A DNA stretch of 64,000 bases from Drosophila persimilis (GCF_003286085.1 NW_020825706.1:3844001-3908000), one strand, 5' to 3'; shown: positions 34,606 to 46,863, numbered from the stretch's first letter. Translations and numbers: made by a program. Notes: generated from the sequence alone by a model not told the origin.

Positions 34606-36061
34606 ACACACGGATGCTTCTATGTTAGGTTTTGGGGCTGTCTTGTTACAAAAGGATACAGAAGATGGTCAGCTGCACCCAGTGATGTATATGAGTAAGA
34701 AAATAAAGCCATGTGAGGAAAACTATCATTCATACGAACTTGAAGTGCTAGCCGTAATAGGAGCATTGACTAAATGGCGTGTGTATGTTCTCGGACTGAA
34801 ATTTAAAATCATTACGGACTGTAACTCGTCTGCCATGACGATGAAGAGTAGCTAGGTGGACAATGTATCTGCAGGACTACGACTACGAAATAGAACATCG
34901 TTCAGGATCGTCCGGATCGTTCAGTCGAGTTGCTTGGTACGTATTGACAGAGAATGTTATACACAGGCTTAAGGATGCACAGTGTGCAGATGAATGGACA
35001 AGGGTGGTCAGGAATCTGGTGGAAAAGCAGGGATACGAGGATTATTATATGGCAAACCAAATCTTATTCAAAGATCTAAACCGAGAGTTAATAGTTGTTC
35101 CATCTCAAATGGAAACCGAAATAATACAGATCGCCCACACGCAGGGACATTTTTCGGTGAAGAAAACACAGGATCTGGTAGAGAAATCTTACTTTATCCC
35201 TAAACTAAGAAATAAAGTCGAAAGAGTGGTAGGCGGTTGCGTGCAGTGTATCTTATTTAATAAAAAAGCGGGCAGGCAAGAAGGGTACCTAACTCCCATT
35301 GACAAGGGTGATAAACCATTAGTCACCTATCACTTAGACCACGTCGGGCCGATGGAGATTACAAAGAAAAGATATAATCACATTTTGGTAGTTGTTGATG
35401 CATTTTCAAAATTCGTTTGGTTGTACCCCACACGTAGTACCGGAGTAGAGGAGGTGCTGAACTGTTTAGAAAGGCAAGCAGTATCATTTGGTAACCCATT
35501 CAGAATCGTCACTGATCGCGGCGCAGCTTTCACATCGCACTTATTCAAAGAGTACTGTGACAAGCAGAAGATACAACATATGTTAATAGCTACAGGCGTA
35601 CCTAGAGGCAATGGACAGGTCGAGAGAATGCACAAAATAGTAGTACCGATGCTGTCAAAGATGAGCTTAGAAAATCCAGGAAATTGGTATAGGCACGTGG
35701 GTAGAGTGCAACAGATAATTAACAATGTCGAACCTAGGAGTACCAAAGTTGCCCCATTTAAACTCCTAACAGGAGTAGACATGCGTTTAACTGACATAGC
35801 TGAATTGAGAGAATTGGTACAGCAGTCTCTCATAGGTGAACTAGACGAAGAGCGTGAGCAGTTAAGGAAAGAGGCTAGAGACAATATTCAGACGTTGCAG
35901 GAAGAAAATAAGCGATCCTTTGATAAAAAGAGAAAGGATGAAAAGCAGTACAAGATCAATGACTTAGATGCAATCAGGCGGACCCAATATGGTGTTGGAT
36001 TGAAGTTGAGGGGTAAATTTCTAGGACCCTATAAGGTGGTCAAGATTCACAAGCACGGCCG
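34606..36061. repeat. right arm of a 1.46-kb inverted repeat
   Basis: Partner of 29032-30487, of equal length. The arms match until both leave the shared gypsy sequence, near KIHKHG in the integrase tail. Confidence 0.85.
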
Positions 36062-36420
36062 GTATGATGTAGAAAGAGTGGGAGAAGGAGAATGCCCGTT
36101 TAAAACATCTACGGTGGCCGAATTTATGAAGGAGTTCGGGGCGAACTCTATGTCAGCAGGGCCGAATGTGGGATTTGGTGGGAAACCACAGAGAGCAACA
36201 GAGTCTGTAGAGATAACAGAGCAAGTAACAGAGAGAGAGAGACTAGAAGCGGCCGTCGAACAAAGAGAGGAGAGAACACAGCCTCAACGATCGACGCCAT
36301 TTAATTTGGTGCCAAAGTCTCACTCAGCCACACGCAAATTACGAGCGCAAATATCTGTATTAATCAAAATATACTTAAAGCACAGCGACCGTTGTAATCA
36401 TAACTAATCTTAAATAATAT

Positions 36421-37399
36421 TCATAAATAAAGACTAATTATAATAAAACCTGGCGTCCTGGACTAAAGTACAACTACGGAAAATCCGGGGCCACATATAT
36501 TTTTTATAAAATAGGGTTATTCTTTTCGTCGCAATTATACTCGTATAAATAGAAAAATTGAAATCTGGAAATTCGTTCGATTTGTAAAACAGTTGCTTCA
36601 ACAAAAAAAGACTCTCTGTAGATCCGCGGTGGACTCTGCATTTAATCCAACAACAAAAACAAACAAGACGAAATAAAATGTGCACCTGCTCGAATCAAGC
36701 CTTGCATATGGCTGTTGCTATTCGTTGTTTTTGTTTTGTTGCTGGAGTGCTCATAAATTGAAATGGCCTGCCTCGGTTGGAACATATTTCCTTACCTTAA
36801 CAGTGTTTCAGAAGGTGCGAATAATTTCACTTGAGAAACTGAAACGATTAAAACTGACTAAGATTACACCAGTTAAAGTTGATTTGCCTTCGATAGTCTT
36901 ATTCAATTTGTGTAGCGAGGTTAAATCTATTAATAGTGTTAAATCTTTCTGACTATGTCTGACCGCCAAATAGTTTATGTCGAGGATTTTTTTGTTGCTA
37001 CTGATTTACTGTCATTTGTATAATATTATTAGAACTAGTTAGTACGATAGTAGTGATTTTTGAATATAATTTTTTTTTAATCATAATAGGTTCTTTTAAT
37101 ATATTATTGACAAATCGTGGTACACCGAGGGTATTTTGTTTGTTGCTTAGGCAAGTGAGACAGCGGTTGGCTCACGAGCGATGCGAGTCCGCGCAGTGCT
37201 CAGATATAAATAATATCAATAATTCAATAAAGTAAAATACAGCAATTTATATCACATTTTTTGTGAGCTTTTTAAAGTAAATTTTGATGATCCATTTTTT
37301 AAAAAATTGCATTCTTTGTAATTTTTAAGATTTAAAAGTTAATTAATGTAAGAAGCTTGCATTTGGAAAAAAGTTACATTTTTTTTTTTCATTTTATAG
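36421..37399 (+). other. host intron sequence, no element recognised
   Basis: AT-rich DNA leading to the splice acceptor at 37399. Several short frames here lack any family resemblance. A stretch near 37145-37245 ends in 'ttcaataaagtaaaa' and could be the tail of an old LTR, but I cannot support ends. Confidence 0.4.
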
Positions 37400-37528
37400 A
37401 GCAAAGAAGAAGGTTCTAATTTAATGATGCTACCAGTTGATGCAACAGATACAAGCGACTTTAATGAAGGCACTGAAGAAATCCGTCGAAAAAAACGCTC
37501 AACACATAATCAAATCCCATCTGGACCG
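37400..37528 (+). CDS. host gene exon: extracellular or luminal linker with basic cleavage-like site
   Basis: 129 bp, 43 codons, phase 0 at both ends. The acceptor is a T-rich run ending 'cattttatag' and the donor is CCG|gtatgt, both strong. It reads SKEEGSNLMMLPVDATDTS, then DFNEGTEEIRRKKRSTHNQ and IPSGP. RRKKRS matches a furin-type dibasic site, and in the insect family I have in mind a similar basic site follows the membrane helix coded by the previous exon. Codon use and splice signals differ from the surrounding element fragments, and no transposon homologue was seen in the window. Gene name unknown. Confidence 0.65.
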
Positions 37529-37646
37529 GTATGTACTTTATTCATTTATTGTCATTAAAATAGTTTTCTGTTAAAACTACACGAGAAATAGGCTTTTTTC
37601 TCATTATTTTAATAATGGTTTCTTTGTTTATTAGTTTTTCTTGCAG

Positions 37647-37798
37647 ATTCGTAAAATTTCAAAATTGTTTCTTGCATCGATTGATCATTACGAACATCAG
37701 AAACATGGGTATTCTACAAATAATTTAAACAACCATTGCACATTTTTTTCTCGTGCTAGCCCATCACATCAGCATTCGATATGGATTTTACTACACAG
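37647..37798 (+). CDS. host gene exon: C-terminal domain (3' end uncertain)
   Basis: Acceptor 'ttattagtttttcttgcag', a textbook pyrimidine tract, after a 118-bp intron. It reads IRKISKLFLASIDHYEHQK, then HGYSTNNLNNHC, in phase with the previous exon. Known from memory: the related insect family has a short domain here of the type 'MAKLVLDSIDxY...C'. The donor at 37799 (CACAG|gttcg) is acceptable but weak, and a pyrimidine-rich 'ttttttctcgtgctag' inside could instead be another acceptor, so the last ~40 bp are uncertain. BEL-E starts shortly after, so later exons would lie beyond the nest, outside this window. Confidence 0.55.
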
Positions 37799-38029
37799 GT
37801 TCGTTTCTTTACTTGTATCACTATATACTTGTATCACCGAACTAGTTCGGTGGCTGGTGCGCGGTGGGTTGTAGAGTATACAGAGCAACATTTTTTATCT
37901 CTTCTTTGAGTGGTTCGGCGTTCGTTTACCATAGGGTTAGTCCGGAAAGTACCCATGTAGGAACCAGCCAAATCAGTAGTTCGGGCATGGTCAATCGCCA
38001 CCGCCAGTACTAGAGGGATATATTGCGTG

Positions 38030-41000
38030 TGTACTAACACATGCAAAGATGTTCTCTCTGCGCTCTCTCTCTCATGATGACGTCACTCTGGGGTATTGAT
38101 CGCGCAAGCCAGTGTGTGACACTTTCGTTGTATGAACTGGCACATCTATATACTGTATGGTTAGTGCTTGTATCTAGAGTTAATGTTTTTTTGAATCTCA
38201 ATTATTATAAGTGTCGGGTCAATCAGCTTACACATTGTAAATTATTGCCAGTGGTGCGGCCCAAAAGAAATGCATTTTGTTGTTGTTGTCGTTTCCAACG
38301 CCCACTGCAAAGATCATTTGTTACCGCATATTTAATGCAGCAGAATTCTTTCGTCTCCTTATATCTGAATATCTCGTTCTCGGCTTAGCAGCTGCCCCGA
38401 GCAGCTCTAACGCTCTCCGGCTATCCTACTCCGGCTATTATACGACCCGGCCGCGATACTTTGTTTGTTAATAGCTTAACATTTGCTGACCCCGACGTGA
38501 TTGTACAACAAATAATCCATCAGTGCAATCACAAACTAATATAGCATTCAAAGGTCTAAACTAATTGCCATCTCAACCAGTGTCATCGACCACTTAAGTT
38601 ATCCATACATATATACACCGGCCTCCCCTGCATATTCGGTAGTGAACGTAGCTGTTGGCTTGCGCTTCTCTTTTCGGTCATCTTCCCGCAAGAAACGTTT
38701 CTTACACATGCCGCCTTTGTATATACGGCTTGTACATAGCTTTTCGCTTGCTGTGCTCGGTTATTGTCGTCTATTGCTCGTGTTACTTTTTGTGATCATC
38801 TTCCCTCTAGAGACGTTCGTCTTCCTGCTAACGCTACCATGGTAATTAATGCTGCTAACGAAATTCCAATGACCAGTGAGCAAAACAGGGTGTCTTTTTT
38901 TAAGCTTAATTCAACGGAATTATGCAAACAAATGAAAAGTTTAGAAGCTACTTGGCAGAATTAGTCGTCGGAGTGTGACTCGTGGTAAAGCAAGAGTAAG
39001 TCGAGCAGTTGATCGGCAAATTTGAAATGTTTCACGGCGAGCTTGAGGAATGGGATCGAAAGGAGATTCACAGTGCATTGTGCGACATTTTTGAGTCACT
39101 TGCCAGCTCGCTTAAGGCGGCGATTATGAGGGAAATGGCTAAGATCAGCGGCCACAGGCCGCTTCATTCTACCTTGGCTGGAGGAAACACTACGGTACAA
39201 TTTCTACCTCACCGTAGACAGGTACCATCCCTGCTTCCTATACAATTGCCAATGTTAAGCGGCGGGTATGCGAACTGGACGGACATTTATTCAATGTTTG
39301 TCACCATCGTCGACAGCCATCCGGACTTAACAAACATAAAAAAGCTCCAGCATTTTCGTTACTGTCTGCGGAATTTGGCATTAGAGAAGGCTCGGTCGCT
39401 AGAAATCACGGATGGCAATTATGCTGTGGCATTCGATTTGTTGGAAAACAGGTTCAATAATCGGCGATTGGTCATTCTGGTACACATCAACGAGATCTTG
39501 GCGATCCAGGCTGTGGAAGTAGGGTGGGCAGAAGTAGAAAGCATATTAATTCTAGATCCACATTGGTTACAACGAACCAAACCGTAGCACGCTGCGCGCT
39601 GTGCAACGATAGTGCTCACGAGGTCCAGTACTGTCAGAAGTTTAAAGCGCTGTCCCCCACAAATCGCCATAAAGAAGCCAACCGGCTTCCCCTGTGTATT
39701 GTCTAAAAACAGGGCATCGATTAATTCAGTGCACCTCGAGAAACTGTCGTACCTGCGGGGGTAGGCACCATACCCTCCTGCATTTCGGTAGCCCTGAAGA
39801 TACCTCAGCGCAAGGAAAATCAGCGCCGTATACTCCATCTCAGTCTGCGCTGTCTGAGTCTGAATCGCCGGCTGAGCATACCACTGAGCCCTCTACTTCA
39901 GCGTCTACCTCATCTGCCCTTATTGCCCAAGATCTCAGTAATGATGTTCTTCTACTTGCCACGGCCACGGTCTTGGTCAAAAATCTTTCCGGAGTTTTAG
40001 TTGAAATCATCGACTGCAGTCTATAGGCGAATCTAGCTTCGTCACGGATGGATTTTCGGTCAACGTTTGCCTGCACTCTCGCTCATCGCAATACTCAACT
40101 CTCATCACTGCTATTGTAGCCTCTAGCATAACCGATCGTCAGCCAAGTTTTGGAATTGAAACTCAAAACTGGAACATTCCATCGAACATACCATTAGTAG
40201 ATCCGTAATTTCATAGGCCGCAGCGCGTCGATCTGTTAATTGGCTCAAGTCTGTTTTACGAACTCTTTTGTTTTGGTCAGATCAAACTACTACCAGGATT
40301 GCCTTCAATTCAGAAAACGCTGTTGGGATGGGTGGTGTCTGGAAGTTGCTCCCGTTTAAAAGGTTCCTCTTTGATGGTCTCTCGCGCTCGGGCCGTAGCA
40401 GCTGAGAATAATAGTTCAGAGGATCGGCTTGAGGTGTGTTTGTAGTGGGGCGTATCGAAGATCAATTTTTCAACATCAAAATCGTTGATCCAGTAAACCT
40501 CCTAGTAGACGTCGCAAGAAATGTAAAAGATCGTTGTGTTTCGTGGTAGATATATGTCGCTGTGTATTTGGTTCGTGGATCGTAAAATCTCCCGAGCGCC
40601 CCTCCGAGCGCGCGAGAGCGAGTTGGGACCGGAGCGCACGGAGTTAACACAGTGCTTGACAATTATATGCTGCTAGCCTGAACTTCTTCGGAGGTTTTGG
40701 GAAAAAATTGCATCGAGCCAATAGTAAAGTCTACCGAAGAAGAGCTAGATTGTGAAGCACAATTTGTCCAGCATTTCCGTCGATTACATAAAGGCGATTA
40801 TTGTGTTCGTCTGCCAGCTAAATATAATTTGGATCTCCTGGGAGAATCATACAATCAAGCGCTTCGTAGATTCCTGACCCTAGAGAGAAAGTGGGATCCG
40901 CTTCAACTTCATCTGGATATTCCCTGAACGACGTTTTAATGGACGGTCCCGTAATCCAACCCAAACTGTTTCATATTCTTGCTCGATTTCGGTCATACGC

Positions 41001-41430
41001 CGATGCGATTACGGGAGATATCTGTAAGAAGAATCGCTGTGTAAGGGACTCCACCGAGGATAGCAACTTGCAGTGTATTCTGTGGAGAAACTCCAGGGAA
41101 GAGGACTTGCGTGTGTTTCAATTGGACACCGTTACTTATGGGACGAAGCCCGCCTCCTATTTATCTCTGCGAGCGATGCATCAGTTGGCAATGGATGAGA
41201 AGAGGGTGTTTCTAGTTGGAGCCGAAATCCTTTGTCGTGACATCTAAGTGGACGACTTGATATCTGGAGCCACCTCTCAAGAAAAGGCTGTCCGAATTCG
41301 GGAGCAAACTTCTGGAATTTTGTCTAGAGGTCAGTTCAGATTGAGGAAATGGTGTTCGAACGTGACTGCTGTGCTGGATGGAGTTCCGGAAGAGGACAAG
41401 GAAACATTTTTGAAGTTCGACGATGGCAGC
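38030..41430 (+). mobile_element. BEL/Pao copy E, 5' half
   Basis: The probable 5' LTR ends at 38481 (cttaaca), followed by a leader. The start near 38030 is a guess from a TG-rich block. Gag lies at about 38840-39830 (LPMLSGGYANWTDIYSMF, then Cys/His knuckles CALCNDSAHEVQYC and CRTCGGRHHTLLHF). Protease and the early pol region follow to about 40450, and a reverse-transcriptase region from about 40690 (VTYGTKPASYLSLRAM, VDDLISGATS) to 41430, where BEL-F begins. It is broken at many places (five or more) and looks older than its neighbours. The 3' half may lie beyond the window if BEL-F is an insertion. Confidence 0.72.
40460..40680. other. unexplained ~220-bp segment inside BEL-E
   Basis: The pol reading of BEL-E is interrupted by about 220 bases that are GC-richer in the middle (near 40580-40640), code for nothing recognisable and match nothing else here. 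It could be a small non-autonomous element. No inverted ends or clear target duplication were found. Confidence 0.35.
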
Positions 41431-41644
41431 TGTTGAGGAATGCATAACAAGTCAATCGCTAAGCGAAGAACCATCGCCAAAAGAGAACAAGAAGAGAATG
41501 GAAGAGACGAAAATTTGTATACACACATATTCTTATCGCCGCTGCGACGGCATTTTTCAGTGCCAAATAGACATCGAACTGGACAAGAACAAAATAAATA
41601 CAGTCCACTAAAATCAAATCCGTCGAGCATATTATTCGCGAACA
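41431..41644 (+). repeat. 5' LTR of BEL-F (probable)
   Basis: Starts TG and ends CA, short for a BEL LTR, and abuts reverse-transcriptase sequence of BEL-E on the left and the primer-binding-like sequence on the right. No second copy is in the window to confirm it. Confidence 0.5.
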
Positions 41645-44600
41645 TTCTTTGGTCCTTCGACCCGGATTCTTGAACAGTTTTGTGTGCTTTGGTGTTCATT
41701 GAAAATTGCTTACAATGGAACAATTAAAGGCATTGGTAAAAGCCCGTGGCAGACTCAAGGCCATTATCACACGCGCATTGGCTTGGGCTGAACGGGAGGA
41801 ACCAACTACAACGGCGGAGGTCACCTCAGGGATGGAACTGCTCCAATCGGCTTGGAAAGAGCTCTCACAACTTGGAGATTCCATAGCCCTTCTCGAACAC
41901 GTGGGATCCAGAGGAAGACAATGCACTCTATGAGGAAAAGTATCTATTGGCACATGCAATGATTTTAGAGAAATAGGGGTTAGTACAACCAACTACAACT
42001 GCAACGATCAACGGGGATGGCAGCAGAGAGCTTCATCTAAACAACGACCGAGGCATATCGTAAACTCGTTTTTGGAACAATTTATGAGGTTGCCCACAAC
42101 TACTAAAATTGATGCGGCGATTTTGCGTAAAGTGTCCGACGGTGCAAACGAAATTGTACGTGGTATGGACGCCGTAAATCAAACGGGACGCGACTGTTGG
42201 ATTATGTATCTAGCACTGGAAAAACTATATGCCGACACGAGGCGCAGGTGGATTGAACGCAGCTTGAATAAAGACTCATCCACTCGCGACGACTTCTTCA
42301 AGTTCTTGGATGCTCCTTGCGAGGAATTGGGACTAAGCAAAGGGGAGCCTGCGTCTAAAGGGAAAACAGTAACTCACGGGGACAAATCAAAAAGAATCAC
42401 ACACTCGATGGTGGCAGTTAAAGGCAGCGACTGCACCAAATGCCATTTGACAGAACACATTCTGTATGGCTGTCCACCATTTTTGGAAATGACAGGTTTG
42501 CAAAGGCGCTCTTTTGTAAAAGATAAAAATCTATTCTATAACTGTTTGAAGCCTGGTCATTTGAGCAACAAGTGTAAATCAAAATACACATGTAAACAAT
42601 GCAAAGGTCATCACCATTCACTACTACAGATACTACATCGGGTATTATCGGGACCTTTGCGCAAACAAAAGGGGAGAATCAGAGCAATTCAAACGCGCAT
42701 TATAACACTTCGGTGACTTCAAGTCACATTGCGCAAGGCACTGCACAATCTACTCAAGCAAAAGGATTGAACAGAAGCACATTACCCACGGCATTAGTTT
42801 ATGTTAAAAACGCAATTGGGGACTACATAACATGTCGCCTCTTATTGGATACTGGCTCAGAACTCTCGTATATATCGGAACGTTGCATTCACGCTCTTGG
42901 GTTGGCACGTTCACAATCACGCATCCTTGTTTCGGGAATATCTTCAGTAAAAGCCGACACCACAAGGGGATTCAGCACACTTCACATCAAGTCCCGAATT
43001 TCTGAGGATTATTTGACTGTAAACGCCCATGTACTTGGCAGAATCACTTCATCAATGGGAAGGCAAAATATTGATGAATCGGCACTCGATGTGTTTAGTG
43101 ATCTTCAATTGGCTGACACACACTTCTGCACAAACTCACCAATTGACATACTATTGGGTAGCGAACACGTATGGTCTACATTTACAGGAAGGAAGATGTA
43201 TGACAGCAAGGGCAATCTTATCGCCATTTCATCAATTTTTGGATGGGTTATGACGTCACTCATGACACCCCAAACAAGCAACGCAATTTCACTAACAACA
43301 ACATTGAATATAGATGCTTCGCTCCAGAAGTTTTGGGAGCTGGAGAACGTCGACTGCACGACCAAACTTGAACCCGAAGATGAACAGGTCGAGAAACACT
43401 TTCTCACCACACACACTCGCGGTGCAAATGGGAAGTATATCGTGGAGCTTCCATTCCACACCACACACCCTGAATTTGGAGATACTCTACAAAGAGCTCT
43501 ACAGCGTTTCAAAACGGTTGAACGTCGCTTGCAACAGAATGAGCAGCTACGAATACAATACATACATTTCATGCGAGAATATCAGACTTTGGGACACATG
43601 CGACAACTGCCAACGGAAGAAATCACCTCTGGGCAACATTTCTACATGCCACACCACCCTGTGTTGGGTCGAAAACGCCGAGTAGTTTTCGACGGGTCCT
43701 TCCGCGACGCCAATGGTAAAACTTTGAACGACACTCTCTTTACAGGGCCGAGCATTCAACGCAATCTGTTTGCTGTGTGCCTGCGCTTCAGAATGTACAA
43801 ATTCGTATTCTCAGCGGATATTGTGAAAATGTTCCGCCAAATATGGGTCTGCAATAAGCATCGAGATTTTCAGAGAATCGTTTGGAGGGAAGATCCAACC
43901 GATCCAATCAAGCACTTTCAATTATGTACCGTCACCTACGGAACTTCATGTGCGCTATTCCTAGCGGTTCGGGTGTTGCAACAACTGGCTTCGGATCATC
44001 ATCATGAATTTCCGAATGCTGCGAAAATCTTACTGGAAGATTTCTACTGGATCAAACAGTGTGGATGAGCTACTGTGGAACCGGAACGAACTTATACAAC
44101 TAATGTCCTGCACCAAGCTAGAGCTCGGGAAATGGGTATCCAATACCAAAGGCATAACAGAGGAGGATACCGACGCCTACACACAACCAACTCAATGATC
44201 ACCAGTAAAGGTTCTGGGACTTTACTGGCATCCTGGAAAGGACACTCTAACATACAATGTGGGTCTATCTGCAAATCCTAACTGCACAAAAAGACAAGTC
44301 TTGTCCGATGTTTCACGGATATTCGACCCACTTGGACTCTTGGCCACACTTGCCACCCGTCGTGGTTCAGTTCAAGATTCTTTTTCAGCGACTATGGTTA
44401 CTCAATCTGGGTTGGGATGATTCCAACAAAACTGGCGGACAATAGCTGAAGTGGCGCGCTGACCTCGACACATTGCAGCAGTTTCAACTACCACGTTTGG
44501 TTTTCAACGACGCAGACAACATCGAGTTGCACGATGCTTCTATCAAGGCATACGCGGCTGTAGTTTACAGCAGAGTAATATACGACGACGGCTCTGTGTC

Positions 44601-45400
44601 CGTATCTTTAGTGGCTGCAAGGACAAGGGTGGCTCCACTCAAGCAGCAATCCTTGCCACGGCTGGACTTTGCGGAGCACTTCTTCTGAGCCAACTCATAC
44701 GATCAATTAAGGCTGGATTACGACACAGAGATACAACTGTATATAACTGTAACTGGTCACATCGGCAATACATTTAAGGCTTGCAACGGATCTCACCACT
44801 GAAAAGTTCCTGGCTGCACTGCGGCGCTTCATATCTCTACGTGACAAGTGTGCCAAAATCTACAGTGACAACGGCACAAATTTCATCGGCGCGAAACGCT
44901 CACTTGATTAAATGCAAACCCTACTGGCGTCACAGCAACACACCGACCTGGTTACTCAAACCCTGGCGAATGACGGCATACAATGGGTATTCATTCCGCC
45001 TGGTTTACCTCATTGGGGTGGAAAATGGGAATCGGCAGTTCGATCTGTTAAACTACACCTTCGACGAGTCGTCGGAACCTCAATGCTTACATTTGAGCAG
45101 ATGCGTACCCTACTTGCGCAAGTCAGCGCAGTGGTCAACTCACGTCCTCTATGCTACACACCGGATACTGAGGTCAACTATTTATCGCCGGCTCACTTCT
45201 TAATTGGACGACCATTCACCACTATACCGGAGGCTGACTTGGGTCACATTACTGTGGGTCGATTGGGGTACTGGCAGAGTATCCAGTCCATGTACCAAGG
45301 CTTCTGGAAACAATGGCATCAGGAGTACCTGACCACTCTTCAACAGCGTCCAAGGTGGACCACGTCATTCCCTAATATCTTGATCGGGGACGTTGTGCTT

Positions 45401-46322
45401 TATTTATTTATTTATTAAATTAACAAATTATCTGTTAATAATGGTACTTACATAATTACTAAAGGCGGAGAAGTTAAAAGCTAAATTAGTTAGTTAGCTA
45501 AATTTAAGTGATTATAAATATTGCATGCAATTAGTTTAAGAGACAGTTCAGGGGATAGGGTTTGGCAGTGGGAGTTATAATTATGGCATAAAACCCTAAA
45601 AGGTTCATGATCAGCATAATTAGACCTACATATGGGTAGACGGATAGGGATAAAAGTACGGGTAGGTCTAGATGGAACGGCCAAGTCAATCTGACCCAAG
45701 AGAGTTTGGGAGTCAACAGTCCCAAGAAGGAGCTTGTGCACGAACATTACGCCATTGCATATTCTGCGATGGTGCAACGACGGCAGGTCAATAAGATTTA
45801 GCCTAGACCGGTAGGGTGGCCAGATTCTACCTGAGTCCCAGTTAAAGTTCCGAAGGGCAAAAATTAAAAATTGCTTTTGCACGGATTCAATAACAGCCTG
45901 CTGCTCTTTATACTGCGGGCTCCACACACAAGAACAATACTCCAATATAGGACGTACTAACGAGATGTACAGTTGTTTCGTAACGTACGGGTCGTCAAAC
46001 TCCTTGGACCAACGCTTGATGAACGCTAAAACACCCTTAGCTTTATTTACAGTTTCAGCTATATAGCTGTGAAAACACATCTTATGATCAAAAAGGACTC
46101 CGATGTCATTTGAACTCGAAATTCGCTCAAGGACATGATTTCCTAGAACATATGAGACAAAATGTGGAGCGCGACGGTAAAATGTCATAAGTTTGCATTT
46201 GGAAAGGTTCAGAAAAAGAAGATTAGTTGAACACCACAATAGTGCAAATACCAATCAGAGTAAGAAAGACAGATTTTAACATCATCAGCATACATTAGTG
46301 TAGTAGAGTATGTTATAACTTG
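45401..46322 (-). mobile_element. CR1-clade LINE, 5'-truncated copy 3
   Basis: Minus-strand copy of the last ~920 bp of the long CR1, same family. It starts at the YADD region of reverse transcriptase and ends in AAAT repeats at 45401. The C-terminal part of ORF2 (45490-46254) is open. A deletion of about 30 bases relative to the long copy follows TGGTATTTGCAC near 46245. It interrupts the pol tail of BEL-F between VVL and VKES; the flanks share 'gctt', perhaps a poor target duplication. Confidence 0.88.
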
Positions 46323-46470
46323 TATGCTTGTTAAGGAGTCCAACAGCCCACCGGCTTCATGGCACATTGCACGAGTTATAGACGCCTATCCAGGAAAGGA
46401 CGAACTGGTTCGAGCTGTCAAGCTCAAGACCGCATCTGGAGAATTAACCCGACCAATTACAAAAATCGCG

Positions 46471-46863
46471 GTACGAGGGTTGCTATTTATATTTCGGGAA
46501 TGGGCGATACTAAAGCCAATACGTAAAATCTGGCAACGCCCCAACCAATTGTACAATTGGTTTACAATTGGTTATGTACAATCAGTTAAAAAAATCAATT
46601 TGGCAAAAAAATGGAAATTTCTCGAGAGGGTTTTCGTTGGATTATTTTTCACTTTCGACGTGGATTATCCCAATAAGATTTTGTTGATGAACGTAGTTCT
46701 TTATATGCAGATTTTAATAGTGGTCGTAGTTCAGTCGCTGACGAATTCCGTGAAGGTCGCCCAAAATCGGTTGTTGTGCCACAAAACATCGATGGTGTGC
46801 GTGAACTGATAGTGCAAGATCGACATGTGACATATCGTGAGATAGAGGCATCTGTGGAGATAA
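46471..46863 (+). mobile_element. mariner (Tc1/mariner) DNA transposon, 5' part
   Basis: It starts at a TA in BEL-F (cggTAcgagggttgctattt), as expected for mariner inverted ends and TA targets. The transposase ATG is at 46611: MEISREGFRWIIFHFRRGLSQ, then after a stop and a shift, FNSGRSSVADEFREGRPKS, and then VVVPQNIDGVRELIVQD and RHVTYREIEAS. These match the N-terminal paired-like DNA-binding domain of mariner transposases. The frame is broken by a stop near 46671 and shortened after it, so it is inactive. BEL-G begins at 46864, inside the transposase; the catalytic domain and the right end should lie beyond the window if BEL-G is a simple insertion. Confidence 0.82.

Larger units (their letters stand above)
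32820..36420 (+). mobile_element. Ty3/gypsy element, plus copy, incomplete, hosting a solo LTR
   Basis: Same family as the minus copy, facing away from it. Recognisable parts are: a leader with a repeated 'ttctggagctgtgttggtg' (about 32837 and 32874); the gag start at 33162 (MNRDEILALLVADLRDKL); the gag N-terminal domain on both sides of a solo LTR; then RNase H (about 34606-34850), integrase (about 34863-36000) and a C-terminal tail with KGPYKVV-type sequence (LGPYKVVKIHKHGRY) to 36407. The middle of gag-pol is not present. No LTRs of its own were recognised. It is a broken fossil sharing private differences with the minus copy. Confidence 0.75.
10704..37399 (+). other. 26.7-kb host intron filled with transposons
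   Basis: The intron is bounded by the donor at 10704 (gtaaat) and the acceptor ending at 37399 (cattttatag). It contains BEL-B, the long CR1, DINE-1 copies 2 and 3, BEL-C, BEL-D, two gypsy copies and a solo LTR. Most are in the minus orientation relative to the gene. Known: genes in Drosophila pericentric and dot-chromosome DNA commonly have very long repeat-filled introns and are still transcribed. The intron call depends on the exon calls at its ends. Confidence 0.5.
41431..46470 (+). mobile_element. BEL/Pao copy F, with CR1 fragment inserted
   Basis: The presumed 5' LTR at 41431-41644 (TGTTGAGG...GCGAACA) is followed by a TTGGTCCTTCGACCCGGAT sequence in the primer-binding position. Gag begins at 41714 (MEQLKALVKARGRLKAI) and has knuckles near 42430-42620 (CTKCHLTEHILYGC, CKQCKGHHHSLL). 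Protease-like LLDTGSELSYIS is near 42842; reverse transcriptase is at about 43500-44040; RNase H at about 44470-44690. Integrase is at about 44780-45400 (PPGLPHWGGKWESAVRSVK), and its C-terminal tail resumes after the CR1 fragment at about 46324-46470. It is broken at several places, and its 3' LTR is not in the window. Confidence 0.78.

Noticed and set aside
36680-36952. 90-aa frame in the host intron
   Set aside because: No splice-site support and no family resemblance; AT-rich chance frame.
46540-46575. Palindrome-like 'accaattgtacaattggt' block, considered as a transposon end
   Set aside because: It lies between the mariner left end and its transposase start; no target duplication or second copy, so most likely a local duplication in the mariner leader.
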